DNA of 64,000 bases from Leuctra nigra (lineage: Eukaryota; Arthropoda; Insecta; Plecoptera; Leuctridae): positions 36,423,060-36,487,059 of the forward strand of contig OW203768.1 in the NCBI GenBank assembly GCA_934045905.1. The letters are read 5' to 3'. The first letter of the stretch is position 1. Each line of letters opens with the position of its first letter. Of this stretch, positions 20,321-31,787 are shown one piece after another. Under the pieces are notes generated by a model that saw only the letters and a program-made list of their open reading frames with translations, was not told the origin of the DNA and made no database searches. A program made the position numbers and the translations under genes.

Positions 20321-22927
20321 GGGAAGCGCAACGGAAACGCACATGACAGGAAGTGGCCGAGTTTAGTGGATCAGTTTCTGTCACGTGTTTGCACAGTGCT
20401 ATTCATGGTTTTCACGAGCCCCACTTCCGCCCCTCCACGGCCAGGTATTTCAGTCACGCCTCCATTTTGGGTATACAAGTAGCACTTGCCTGCCGTAAAA
20501 ATGTATGTGAAAACTAGAGTCACCAAGAGTTTGACATGAATTCTTCATGTTAAATATTTAAATTAAAGCGTAGTCGTTCAAGTTTAAAGAAGAAGAAACT
20601 ATAATAACTTATTTATGTATTAAAAAGTGAAATAAAAAAGCATTAAAGTCATAATAAATATTCAATTTGGAAATCATTTGACACATTAGATTTCAACAGC
20701 CGTATTATGGAACGGCAGAAAACCAGTGAAACATTGTCTATGTCAGGATTGCCGTAGCTTTTATAACTTCGAGGGCAAAAATATAAAATAAATGCATATA
20801 CCTAGTAGAGCGGCTAAGAGGAATAATTGAGCATTTTGTGATACAAGCATGAAATTTAGTGGAGTTGTTCCTTAGGACATTTACAAAAGATTTGGCTATG
20901 ATATCATTCGAGATTTTCCCTCTGGGGTCAGTGGTGACCTCTATATTTAAGTATAAAAGAATCATTACATGTGATTAAACTTACAACTCCTGTCTGATAG
21001 CGAAGTTTCAATTTATTGCCTTCCGAGAATGAATGAAACTGTAACACAGGAGGTATAGGGAAATCATTTCGTTTTTGGTTTGTAACTTCTAAAAATAGCA
21101 CACGTTGGAATTGTTTTCAATTTCTTTCCTAATAGAAGTGCCAACTATCTATCAGAAAAAAAGTTTTTTGTTCAAAGTTGGGAATACATAAAAATCAGAT
21201 CTACATTATTAGTATAAATGTGACACGATTTTACGTGGCTGCCAATGCCATAAGATTATATGGGGAAGACAACTCAATTTTCTCAGAAAGTAGACACGAG
21301 AATTGTTCAATTTTTTCAAGGATTATATATGACGTGATTATCAATAAGTAGACAAAAAATTATGAAGATCTGAGATCATGTTCGATTAGCCGAGCCACCT
21401 AAAAGCGATTGTTTACAATGCTACTCTAGCTACAACAGTGACTCGTGTATACTCAGGAGGGGTAAAGTAGGGGAAATGCGGCCGAGACGACTGCCGTGAC
21501 GTCACGTGAAAACCATGAATTCTGCTACCATTCTGTCAGGTTTACCATGAGGTTTACCTGTTATTCGGGGACGCTTAGTTACATATTTGTAGACGGAATT
21601 CAAAAACTTTTACATCAAATTGATAGTTATCATGATGTACTATTATGTGTGCACACATATTTCGGGTGTTATTGATGATATAGCACTTAAAAAATTGAAT
21701 TATTATCGGATCTCTCAGACTGACTTTCCATTTACAACAAGGGCACATTTTTCCTTAATTGTACTAGAAATCAAAGTATGTACCTAAATTATATTTTCCA
21801 CAAGTAATAACAAAACCACACATCATGAAAATTATTTTATTGTATTATGGACACACCAAGTTAATTTTTCTCCAGTTCATTATTTCAATTTTCAACAAAC
21901 TATAGCCTGCCTGTGACAATATCTTTAAGGGCTGTCAGTTGAATTATTTAAATCGAATTCACTTTTAAGTTTTAATAAATTAATTGTTTATTGCGTCTTA
22001 CAGTATGTAGTTCCAAAATGTATATTTGTCTTTGAATAGATATTTATTAAATTATATGATTTCATCTGACCTGTGACTCGTTTCGCTGGCAAGGGAGATA
22101 GTTATTTATGTTATCCTCGGAGTGATTATCCTTTATATTGTGATCTTTGTGCAACAATATATAGAACACATTTGTGCAACATTGATGTTCTTTCATTCAA
22201 ACATAAGTACCTACACATTTTTAAATATTTATTAATTTAAGTGAATATCAAAGATATTTATGCATTTCATTGCATTGCATGACTGTTTAATTCTCCACTG
22301 GAAAAGATCAGTAATGAAAGCAAAAATATAAATTAAGTTCTGATGAATGGTTTTATATTGAAGGTTTCTTAAATAATAATTGTGGTTGTAGTTAAATCAA
22401 TAGACGGCAATTGAGAATGTCAACACTCGAAGTGGTAAGAAATGTATTTTAATATTCCATCCCGTTGTCAAATAGGAGCCGTCTTGTCACCCCATCGCAT
22501 ATTCTTGTACGGTCTACTATCATTTTTATACGTCTTTGTATACCCCATAAATTTAGTTATAAGCTTCAGTTGTATAGTACAAAACTTTTATACTCATTAA
22601 ACAAAATACAAAATAGGTGCGAAATTCACTGAAACTCGCAATGTATGGCAGCAGACTAGAAGACATGATCAGTAAAACACATGGAAATAACGCTCTCATG
22701 TATTATATTTAAATCTCATTGAACTAAATAAATAGTATATTGTGTCAAACATTTGTTGGATGAAAGGTTCGAGCAAATCAAATCATCAAATAACCAAGAA
22801 ATACGAAAATAATCTCTGTTAGTTGCACTTAGTTAGCCCGTGTAGGCGGCCCGAAGTGAATGCTGATCCACCAAAGTCAAGTTCAAAAATCTACCACCAG
22901 ATAGCGTATTCGAGCGCTGCGCGTCCC
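20321..22927. mobile_element. 2.6-kb DNA element inside Gypsy B integrase, coding-free
   Basis: Borders follow from the interrupted integrase. Ends are loosely inverted (gggaagcgcaacgg at the left; the right end read inverted starts gggacgcgcagcg), and subterminal gtggatcag also occurs inverted. Flanking 9-mers aaggggatt and aataggatt match at 7 of 9, which would fit a 9-bp target duplication of Mutator type (inference). No ORF longer than about 75 codons. The part 20960-21330 recurs inverted at 26800-27195 and partly at 55440-55700. Confidence 0.5.
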
Positions 22928-22930
22928 AAT

Positions 22931-23475
22931 AGGATTGTCGCCGGCTCAGTTAATATTAGGCCATAGTATTAAGACAAAGATCCCTACCTGTGTCAAATTT
23001 TTGGAACATCGATGCAATGTAGAGGCTATGAAGGTAAAGGCAAGAATTCAGGGAAGACAGGAGAAACAGAAAATGTACTATGATAGGGGGGCAAAAGACT
23101 TGGAAAGAACTTAAAAAAGGTGCCAGTGTGATGGCTCAAAGAAAAAAGGTCTGGGAACCAGCACAAGTAATTAAAAAAGACCAAGCACCCCGATCATACT
23201 GGATCAGAGATCAGAACAATAGAACGTTAAGAAGGAATAGGAGGCACTTAAGGGAGTCAGCAAACCCTCCTCCACCTGATAGGGTAATATGGCCCCAGTA
23301 TGATCGGGTAATGGTCGATATTGATCATGGACCAGCACCTGAGGCACCAGATCTTAAAGACCAATCTGAGGGAGAAAAAGGCGAACCAATAGTACTGAAA
23401 AGCCCATCCCCAATCAAGTCCACAAGGAGCGGTCGAGTTGTCAACAAACCTCTAAGGTTTAGAGATACAGACTAA
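22931..23475 (+). pseudogene. Gypsy B pol piece 3: integrase C-terminal region
   Basis: Integrase resumes with SPAQLILGHSIKTKIPTC and EAMKVKARIQGRQEKQKMYY. There is a small frame break near 23090. It then reads LKKGASVMAQRKKVWEPAQV (a chromatin-side C-terminal fold) and ends with a Pro-rich tail and SGRVVNKPLRFRDTD before a stop. This is a typical end of a Gypsy polyprotein without env. Confidence 0.85.
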
Positions 23476-23880
23476 TGTGATTATTAAGTTTAATATTAAG
23501 TAATTGTGTATTATTGTCAACATGTGTATTAATGAACAGTGTGAGGCACTAGCGATTATTGTGTAAATATTATTATATAGAAGATTATTGTGTATTATAG
23601 TACATTGTAACAATTTTCTCATTGTTGGTATTAGGGTATCTATTATATAAATGTTATGAAATTATAATTACGTATTATAATAATATTTATGGGGTAAGGT
23701 GTAGTATAATTGGTTCTAACAGGTTGGCAGCCATGGAAGGTCATGACCTACCATGAGAGGGGTCTGGATTCTGGCTAGTCATTGCTCAGCAGCCATGGGG
23801 TTAGCATCTAGTTACAATGTGAACACTTGTATTTAATAGTAATAAATATATATGTACCTGCAACACAAAGTATTCTTAAT
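23476..23880 (+). other. Sequence after Gypsy pol; candidate 3' LTR
   Basis: About 400 bp of AT-rich DNA begins tgtgattatt right after the pol stop and contains an aataaa near 23850. By position it should hold the polypurine tract and 3' LTR of Gypsy B. Without the 5' LTR in the window the LTR limits cannot be proved. Confidence 0.35.
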
Positions 23881-24139
23881 GAATAGTACAGCTCCTTTTT
23901 TGATATCACTCCGTTTCGGTGTTGGATTTTTTTAAAGTAAAGAGACTTGGCTGCCTTTTTTACACGGAGTGTTTTTTTCTAGGATATCACTTCTTTTGTT
24001 AGTTTATTCATACAGCTTGTAGCACATGTCCGAGCAGGGACTAATTTCTTTAAAAAAATACGCCTCAACCGATTTGCTTACTAAGAAAAGTTGCGTTTGG
24101 TATAAGATGAAAATGATTATCCAAGAAGAATAGCTTAAG

Positions 24140-25505
24140 TTTCGTTATAATCGATCCAGCCGTTTTCGATATACGACGTCACTTCCGGTTTTGAAATAGC
24201 AGCCGAAAATAATGTCGTCTTGATTTCATCATTATAAGTCCTACATATTTGCACAATTTGGTTGCAATCGGTACAGACGATTTCGATATAACGTCACTTC
24301 CGGTTTAACCAATGGCGGCCGAAAATAATGTCGTCTTTTTATCCATAGTTATAAGTCCTACATATTTCCAAAATTTGGTTGCAATCGGTACAGCCTTTTT
24401 CGATATATGACGTCCCTTCCGGTTTTAACAATGGCGGCCGAAAATAATGTCGTCTTTAATTCATAATTATTAGTCCTACATATTTCCAAAATTTGGTTGC
24501 AATCGGTACAGACGATTTCGACATATGACGTCACTTCCGGTTTTAACAATGGCGGCCGAAAATAATGTCGTCTTTAATTCATAATTAAAAGTCCTTCACA
24601 TTTCCAAAATTTGGTTGCTATCGGTACAGCCGTTTTTGATATATGACGTTACTTCCGGTTTTAACAATGGCGGCCAAAAATAATGTCGTCTATAATCCAT
24701 AATTATAATTCCTACATATTTCCAAAATTTGGTTGCAATCTGTACAGCCGTTTTCGATATATGACGTCACTTCCGGTTTTAACAATGGCGGCCGAAAAAA
24801 ATTTCATATTTAATTCATAATTATTAGTCCTCCATATTTCCAAAATTTGGTTGCAATCGGTACAGCCTTTTTCGATATATGACGTCCCTTCCGGTTTTAA
24901 CAATGGCGGCCGAAAATAATGTCGTCTTTAATTCATAATTATTAGTCCTACATATTTCCAAAATTTGGTTGCAATCGGTACAGACGATTTCGACATATGA
25001 CGTCACTTCCGGTTTTAACAATGGCGGCCGAAAATAATGTCGTCTTTAATTCATAATTAAAAGTCCTTCACATTTCCAAAATTTGGTTGCTATCGGTACA
25101 GCCGTTTTTGATATATGACGTTACTTCCGGTTTTAACAATGGCGGCCAAAAATAATGTCGTCTATAATCCATAATTATAATTCCTACATATTTCCAAAAT
25201 TTGGTTGCAATCTGTACAGCCGTTTTCGATATATGACGTCACTTCCGGTTTTAACAATGGCGGCCGAAAAAAATTTCATATTTAATTCATAATTATTAGT
25301 CCTCCATATTTCCAAAATTTGGTTGCAATCGGTACAGCCGTTTTCGATATATGACGTCACTTCCGGTTTTAACAATGGCGGCCGAAAATAATGTCGTCTT
25401 CAATTCATAATTATTAGTCATTCACATTTCCAAAATTTGGTTGCAATCGGTACAGCTGTTTTCAATATATGACGTCACTTCCGGTTTTAAAAATGGCGGC
25501 CGGGA
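24140..25505. repeat. 118-bp minisatellite with 472-bp higher-order repeat
   Basis: Twelve units, most with tgacgtcacttccgg and atggcggcc. Unit variants recur four units later: gacgtccct, gacgatttcgacat, gacgttact and caatctgtacag appear first in 24400-24780 and again 472 bp on. This shows a recent duplication of a four-unit block. Open minus-strand frames here are by-products of the repeat. Confidence 0.92.
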
Positions 25506-25753
25506 ACACTGCAACCTTGAATTTATATTTATTTACAAAGTAAGTTTACTAAATATCTATTTAAAAGTATAAAGTGGTGAATTTAGTGTCAATTATCATA
25601 TTTATGACGTCATTTAGCATATTTATGACGTCATTTCCGGTATAGGTAATAGAAAAACAATCTAGTTGATACTTTATGAACGACCATCTGAATTCATAAT
25701 CCCTATATTTCCGTAAAATCGGTCATGCCGTTTGTAATATATGATGTCACTTC

Positions 25754-26073
25754 TGGAGGCCAAGTCTTGAAACTTACGCTTTCAGGACGCAAACGCTCTA
25801 GGACGTCATAAAGTCCCATTTACTGTAAGAGTGATCGACATTGAAACATAAAGTCAAGCCACTTATTTGATTGTCATCCAGCAATCTATTGGAAACAATT
25901 TATTAACATTTTAATTAATATTACAGATATTATACAGTCATTAAAACATTATTAAAACCTATTAAAACAGTTGACAGTAGATTTCAAGGTCGTCATTCTT
26001 ACAGTAAATGGGACTTATTGACGTCCGAGAGCGTTTGCGTCTTGAAAGCGTAAGTTTCAAGACTTGGCCTCCA
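25754..26073. mobile_element. 320-bp MITE with long inverted ends
   Basis: The first ~80 bp (tggaggccaagtcttgaaac .. cccatttactgtaag) returns inverted at the right end (.. gacttggcctcca). It interrupts a cacttc|cggtttc motif of the surrounding array. The middle is AT-rich and non-coding. Confidence 0.85.
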
Positions 26074-26300
26074 GGTTTCATTTAGTGGTTCCTGCCGCCA
26101 TTTCCGGTACCGTTAATTTGTTTATTCATTTTTCACAATTGATTTTTCAAAAAAATTGCAGAATGAATACGCAGGGGCTAGTTCAGTTGCAAGCGGTACA
26201 GGCGTTTTAGATATATGACGTCACTTCCGGTTTCAGGAATGGCGGCCGAGAACACTGCAACCTTGAATTTATAATTTGTATTGTCTATGTTACAATGTAA

Positions 26301-26657
26301 GTTACTTATGTATGTATCCTTTACTATAGGCACCGAGTGTTCGCCACGAGTGAGAGAAATTAGCAACATTTGTGGGAAGATCGTCAACTGTTTCATTTCT
26401 CATTGGCCGTGACCTAGCAACCGATCAGATGTCAACAAATGTACTCAAAATATTTCGGAATCAGAACTTAGTCGCGCAAATTAATATTGTGATCAGATTC
26501 AGTGAAATTGTGAACACTTTATTATTAATATTTTGTAGGCGAATAAACATTAGATAAACTTGTGTAAATTTTAAGAATTGATAATGCGTAATATGTGCAG
26601 CAACATAACATATAACTGCAGCGACTTGGACGCCTTGCCAAAAGGTAAGCTTCCTTC
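26301..26657. other. No recognisable gene
   Basis: Mixed unique-looking sequence; an ORF of about 66 codons on the minus strand has no features. A possible donor site follows a 17-codon frame at 26583-26643 (MCSNITYNCSDLDALPK), unsupported by anything else. Confidence 0.3.
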
Positions 26658-26721
26658 CCACAGATTAGGTGGCTCTGTCTGTACTTTTTGCAGTGCCATC
26701 TGTAGTCTAAACACGCTGCCT
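26658..26721. repeat. Second copy of the 62-bp repeat at 14936-14997
   Basis: Shares the borders cccacag and cacgctgcctata with the copy next to the YqaJ gene; the inner part is diverged. Confidence 0.6.
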
Positions 26722-26799
26722 ATAATACGCTTAAGGTAGCACAACTGATATCTCATTATCTTCCAAATAAGCCTATTTTTGGCAGAGGTATCAATAATC

Positions 26800-27195
26800 A
26801 CTATTTACACGATATTGTGAAATATGAAGAACTTCTCGTGTCTAGATTTTGAGATATTGTAGTTATAAATTCCTATTTTTAACATGTAGTCTTATGGGGG
26901 CCATTAAAATCATGACGATTTCCACGCTATTTTTGAGTTTTTAATTTTACTGAGGTTCAACGTTTTTTCAAAAAACTGATTTCTAGATAGATAGTTGGAC
27001 ATTCTATTAGGAAAAAAATTGAAAACAATACCAACGTGTGCTATTTTAAAAGTTATCAACCAAAAACTAAATGATTTCCCTATACCTCCTGTGTTACAGT
27101 TTTGTTCATTCTCGGAAAGCAATAAATTGAAACCTCGCTATACGACGGGGTTGCAAGTTAAATGACATTTTATGATTCATTTATACTTAAATATA
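26800..27195. repeat. Dispersed non-coding repeat, three copies in the window
   Basis: Contains atacctcctgtgttacagtt, an acacgtgtgctatttt-like segment and aatatagttgaaatgt. An inverted copy lies at 20960-21330 and a third, partial copy at 55440-55700 inside a TTAA-flanked element. Probably a DNA-transposon remnant. Confidence 0.65.
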
Positions 27196-27244
27196 GTTGA
27201 AATGTAGGAAAACGTTTTCTGAACTTGTAATTTCAAGATTTTTT

Positions 27245-28450
27245 TTTTGTATATGTGAACGAGTGTGGGAATGCTTAAGGATAAAGGGAGTTGGGAATGG
27301 AATAGTGGAGAGGATTCAGAGTTTGTATCATAACAGTATGAGTTGCGTGCAGACCAACATGGGACGAACAGCATGGTTTGAAGTAAGTGAGGGACTGAGA
27401 CAAGGCAGTGTTCTATCCCCAACACTATTCATCGTGATAATGGATGAGATGCTGATTAAAGTAGAAGGAGGTAATAATGAAGAGGACTCTAGAACGTTAG
27501 TGTATGCAGATGATATTATGGTTTGGGGAGACAATTATGAAATGGTGCAAAGAAAGATAGACAGGTGGAGTGAAGTTACAGAAGAGTTTGGATTGAAAAT
27601 CAGCAAGGAAAAGAGGGAAACTCTTAATATGAGGAAGGCAAAGAAAAATAAGAAGAGAGAAAGGATTATGTTGAAAGGTGTGGAGTTAGAAGAAAAAGGG
27701 AATTTAAATATCTCGGAAGTATTATCTCAGAAGACGCAAAAATTAGTAGAGAAGTGGAAGGAAGAGTCAAGAAGGCAGATAGCTTCTACCAAACTGTGAG
27801 AAAGTTATTATGGGACGAAGATTTTCCGATGTACTGTAAGTTAATCATCTATCAGATGTATTTCATCCCTATACTAACTTACGGAGCAGTAACTTGGACA
27901 ATCGGAGGAAAAGAAGAAACTCAAATACAATCATCAGAGATGAAATTTCTTAGAAGTATGAAGCGAGTAACAAAGTTAGATAAGATCAGAAGTACTAAGA
28001 TAAGAAAGGAATTGGGAGTAGAAAGATTGTGCTTTAAGATTGGTAGAGGGCGTTTGAAATGGTTTGGGAATATGAAAAGGATGGACAATAAGAGAATACC
28101 TCGGAAAGAGTTTGAAAAGTTGGAGCAGGGAAAGAGGCAAAGAGGGAGACCGAGAGCGAGGTGGCGTGGTTTAGTTGAAGAAGATGTCGAAGTGAGAGGC
28201 GAAAAATGGGAGATGGTGAATAAAGATGAATGGTGGTTAAATAGAGACTTGTGGCGGGCATTGGTAGATAGAGAAGAAGATGAAAGGGAAGAAGAGGAAG
28301 AGGAAGTGGAAGAAGATGAAGCTAACGCAGAAGTTGAAGAAACGTCAGGCCCGGCCAGCCGGTTTCAATAATTAGTTTAATAGGCTCTTGCATTTGTGTG
28401 GGTAGGTTTTCCTACCTCCTTTACCCATTGTATTTTGGAAAAGGATAATA
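27245..28450 (+). pseudogene. RTE-like LINE, 5'-truncated RT plus C-terminal domain
   Basis: Begins inside RT (ERVWECLRIKGVGNGIVERI), with the motifs GLRQGSVLSPTLF and VYADDIMVWG. A frameshift near 27720-27760 leads into the C-terminal part (ILTYGAVTWTIGG, MKFLRSMKRVTKLDKIRS, RGRPRARWRGLVEEDV). It ends in an acidic tail and GPASRF. A short 3' UTR ends in attattattatg. The RQGSVLSP/YADD pattern and ATT-type tail suggest an RTE-group element. A second fragment lies at 53060-53690. Confidence 0.8.
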
Positions 28451-28643
28451 AAGATTATTATTATGTATAATGAAGGTACTACCTTAAAAGAGAAGAACGT
28501 CGTCCCCGTAGCAACGTGGCTGAAAATTTCGTTCTTTATACAAATCTTTAATTTTCCACCGATCGTGTTGAAACTCGCCTGCAGTAATGTATATAATTCC
28601 GTGACTTGATTTATATTGTATTGTATTGTATTGTATTGTATTG

Positions 28644-29598
28644 TTAAGCGAGCGGAGCGAGCGTCTCTACTTGACTCTTGCGGCACTTTCTCTGTGTGTG
28701 TGTTTTTTTTTGTCGCTTCAACCCAGGTCGCACCGGTCAACGTATCGATCTGAAATTTTGCACACACCTTCATCTCATACTAACTTAGACCTGTATAGTT
28801 TTTGAGAAAGATCCGTCCATAAATATAAAATATCGTGTTTTCCCATATAAATAGCATTGTAGGTTCGAGGAGTCCGTTGCGGCGGCCGCTCGATGCACCC
28901 CATTCAAAACAAACTCGGAAGCAGTCAGCTGTCTATAGATTATTGTTAGAATACGTTTTACGGTTAAATAGGTATAGTTATAGCAATACCTGCGAGGTTA
29001 TAGTTTTTATTTTATTTTAACCGATAGTATAGGTATTTATTGTTTATAAAAGTTTTAACATGCAGTCTTACTTTCAATCCTTTCAAATGCTAAGCAAATT
29101 ATTTGTAGACCGGCGAAATGTCTGCTTGATTGTAGAAATAGATTGGTTGGTTGGTTGATAAATGAAATTACGTTTATGAATTATTTTATTTATTCAGTCA
29201 ATACGTTATATTTATAGCTACAATACAATGTGTTGGGTAATAGGAAATTGCTCTATTGTACGGAATGGCAAGTAACTGTTTGAATACTATTTCTTAAATT
29301 ATGTCATGTTGCCTGGCTATTTTGTGAGTTTCAATCTCTGTATTTATCTGTATTGTTTATTTATCTGTTTTGTTTATGTTATTATTATTTGGAATAAATC
29401 CCTTTGATACACACCTAAATACTCCAAAAAATACACATGAGTGTGTGTCTGTTACTAACTTGCAATGAGACACAAATGCAGTTATTTTTTTATATAATTT
29501 AGTGAATCATGCTTCTAGCCTTCAGTATATTATTGCCGTGTTTTAATCGCACGTGTCCGTGCTCGCTTATCAACGCGTTACACAGAGCGTTTTCCTAG
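28644..29598 (+). mobile_element. Helitron-2 copy 1 (non-autonomous, 955 bp)
   Basis: Starts ttaagcgagcggagcg and ends acgcgttacacagagcgttt plus tcctag, followed by host T. CTAG before T is the canonical Helitron 3' end, and a short palindrome (aacgcgtt) lies just inside it. No Rep/helicase is encoded. The same family occurs at 49973-51838 (inverted) and as a 3' end at 60194. It sits in the LINE C tail without target duplication. Confidence 0.75.
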
Positions 29599-30145
29599 TA
29601 TTTTATTATCATCTCGTGGACAAGTACATTATACATGTATGGGTATCGTCAGTTGTTGAGTAAGATATAAGATATAAGATGTACAAGTTATAACAAAATA
29701 TTTACAAGTCAGAACATTGACAGTTTTATGTACAGTTATAAATTAATAAAACTGATAAAAATTAATAATAATGAAACTAACATATAGAAAGATAAATAAA
29801 ACTAGTACTAGTAGAACTAAAGATGATTGACACTGAAGAGTTGGTACAGTTATGAATCAAGAAATTCCTGGAGGCTGTAAAATGGATTTTGGAGGAGGTA
29901 GGCATTGAGACTGGATTGGAAGCTGGCCCAGGTGGGAGAGGTGGTGATGTGCTGTGGTAGCTTATTATAGACTATTGTGCATATATAGTGGGGGCTGCTA
30001 GTGAAGGAGGAGTGAGAGTGAGTGGGGATACGTATGGACTTTCCCCCTCGAGTGCCATATTTATGAACTGACGAGTTTAGGGGGAAGAGGGTTGGGTGCT
30101 CACGAGCAAAGCAGCTGGCAATACGGATAATGGTGCAGGTGAGAG

Positions 30146-31265
30146 TCAGGATACGAAGTTTGATGAACTCGGTTTGGCAGTCTTGCGGCGGGCGATGCCG
30201 GCAATAATGCGGACTGCCTGTTTTTGAAGGATTAAGATGCGGTTGGCACTGGGAGAGGTACCCCAGAAAAGGAGTCCATAGGAGAGATGGGAATGGAAAT
30301 GTGCATGGTAGACAAGTTTGAGGGAATGTGCATTGACTATGGGCTTCAATCGGCGAAGCAAGAAGCAGCTACTCTGGATTTTGGAGATCGTGTGTTGGAC
30401 GTGAGTAGACCAATTGAGGGTAGCAGTTAGATGGATGCCCAAGAATTTTATGGAAGGGGTGCTTGGGATGATGTGGTCATTGATGCGGATTAGGGGAGAG
30501 ATGGACGGCTTGTGGGATTGAGTGTGGAAGTTGATGAAGGTTGTTTTGGAGGGTTGGAGAGCGAGCTTATTGTTCGAGCAGTAAGTCGACATGATTGCTG
30601 CCTGCTCATTGGCTGTCTCGATGAGGGAGAGGAATGAATTGGGTTTAGGAGCAGTAAGGAGGTGATTCGTATCATCTGCGAACTGGAAGAGGTTGCCGTT
30701 AGTGATGAGGTCGGGGAGATCGTTCACATAGACGAGGAAGAGCGTTGGTGCAAGGACGGAACCTTGAGGGACACCGCAGCGAATTGGTTGAGAGGATGAG
30801 GTGATGAGCGATGGAGTGCATGGTTCATTTGAAGGGATGATCACAGTCTGCGAGCGGTTGGTTAGGAAAGAGGATATCCATTGGTTAGCCAGACCCGTGA
30901 TGCCACAGAGCTCCAGCTTGTGTAGGAGGAGGCGGTGGTCGATGGTGTCAAAAGCTTTCGACAAGTCATAGAAGAGGCCTATTGAGTGGTCCCCTTTGTC
31001 GAGTGCAGCATGGAGAGTGGTGAGGAATTGGTAAATTGCCGTTACTGTAGATTTACGTTTTTGAAAGCCATGTTGACAGTCGGCAAGGATGGAGTGGTCG
31101 GAGAGATAGGAGGTCAGACGGTCTAGGATTACCTTTTCTATGATCTTGGAGAAAGAAGAGAGGAGAGAAATGGGTCGGTAGTTATTGATGTCAGATTTCT
31201 TTCCCTTTTTGTGGATAGGTATGATGTAGGACTCTTTGAGTTGATCGGGGAAAATGCCAGAGGAA
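30146..31265 (-). pseudogene. LINE C ORF2 fragment (RT and part of C-terminal domain)
   Basis: In the open frame: PIHKKGKKSDINNYRPISLL, YDLSKAFDTIDH, RCGVPQGSVLAPTLF and FADDT. It lacks the endonuclease. A frameshift near 30165 breaks the C-terminal domain. About 30 codons before it are unrelated flanking sequence. Confidence 0.85.
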
Positions 31266-31787
31266 AGTAACACTTTCGCGATATTCTGTTCAGTATTTAC
31301 CGAGTTATTCGTGAAAAACACCGCTTTTTCTGATGTCTTAATTTTAAACGTCAATTTCAATTGTGCAGTGAAAATGAATTTTAGAAGGCGGTGAAACTAA
31401 TTTTCCAAAATCGACCAGAACAATATTTGGCCATGGAATCCGGAGCTCGGAAGTTGCGTTACGATTCGCGTCTATAGACATCGAGAAATTTTGCACAATT
31501 TTCTACGAAACTTGACTTTTCCTGTACATAATTTCAAGCGAACTGCCAAGCAAAAAGAATCGTTTGAATCCGATAAGTATTTAGAGAGATATTACATAGA
31601 AACCAAATTGTCATTAAAAAAGTCACTTTCTTCGAAACTTGCCATAATATGTAGGAAACCGTGAATCCATTTGGCAGTGAAGAAAATATTGGAATTTCCA
31701 CTGGTGACCTTGACTTGAAACACGGGCAAAGCAACATTTCATGTGAATAAATGAAGACATTATTGGGGTGGGTTATGGGGGAGGCAG
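31266..31787. other. No recognisable feature
   Basis: AT-rich sequence between LINE C and the hAT-like element. A 67-codon minus-strand frame has no features. Confidence 0.4.

Larger units (their letters stand above)
14998..23475 (+). mobile_element. Gypsy B: 5'-truncated Ty3/Gypsy element split by two insertions
   Basis: Three collinear pol pieces lie at 14998-15893, 19507-20320 and 22931-23475. LINE B (minus strand) and a 2.6-kb DNA element separate them. The first piece starts abruptly inside RT at a repeat border. The last ends with an integrase tail of the type SGRVVNKPLRF. All pieces are on the plus strand and in the correct order, which proves the nesting. Confidence 0.88.
23881..26300. 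mobile_element. Helitron-related repeat with a 12-unit minisatellite
   Basis: Starts with the same single arm as the 8.3-kb copy (gagacttggctgcc, tttacacggagtg, ggatatcacttc), followed by the spacer with agcacatgtccgagca. The 118-bp array and the tail with gacgtcatttccgg and acaatctagttgatact follow. A 320-bp MITE lies in the tail. The canonical tctagtggagcgg terminus is missing. Confidence 0.7.
28613..31265 (-). mobile_element. LINE C, 5'-truncated copy of the LINE B family, with a Helitron in its tail
   Basis: 3' UTR and ORF2 C-terminal half match LINE B closely. Homology stops at about 31265 inside RT (after gccagagga). The (TTGTA) tail at 28613-28643 is separated from the 3' UTR, which resumes with tattttattatc at 29599, by a 955-bp Helitron. 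Confidence 0.82.

Noticed and set aside
24358..25375. Several 63-65-codon minus-strand ORFs with nearly identical products
   Set aside because: By-products of the 118-bp minisatellite; the period, not selection, keeps them open.
24140..25505. CRISPR-like array
   Set aside because: Units are ~118 bp without a short repeat/unique spacer pattern, the genome is eukaryotic, and no cas genes are present.
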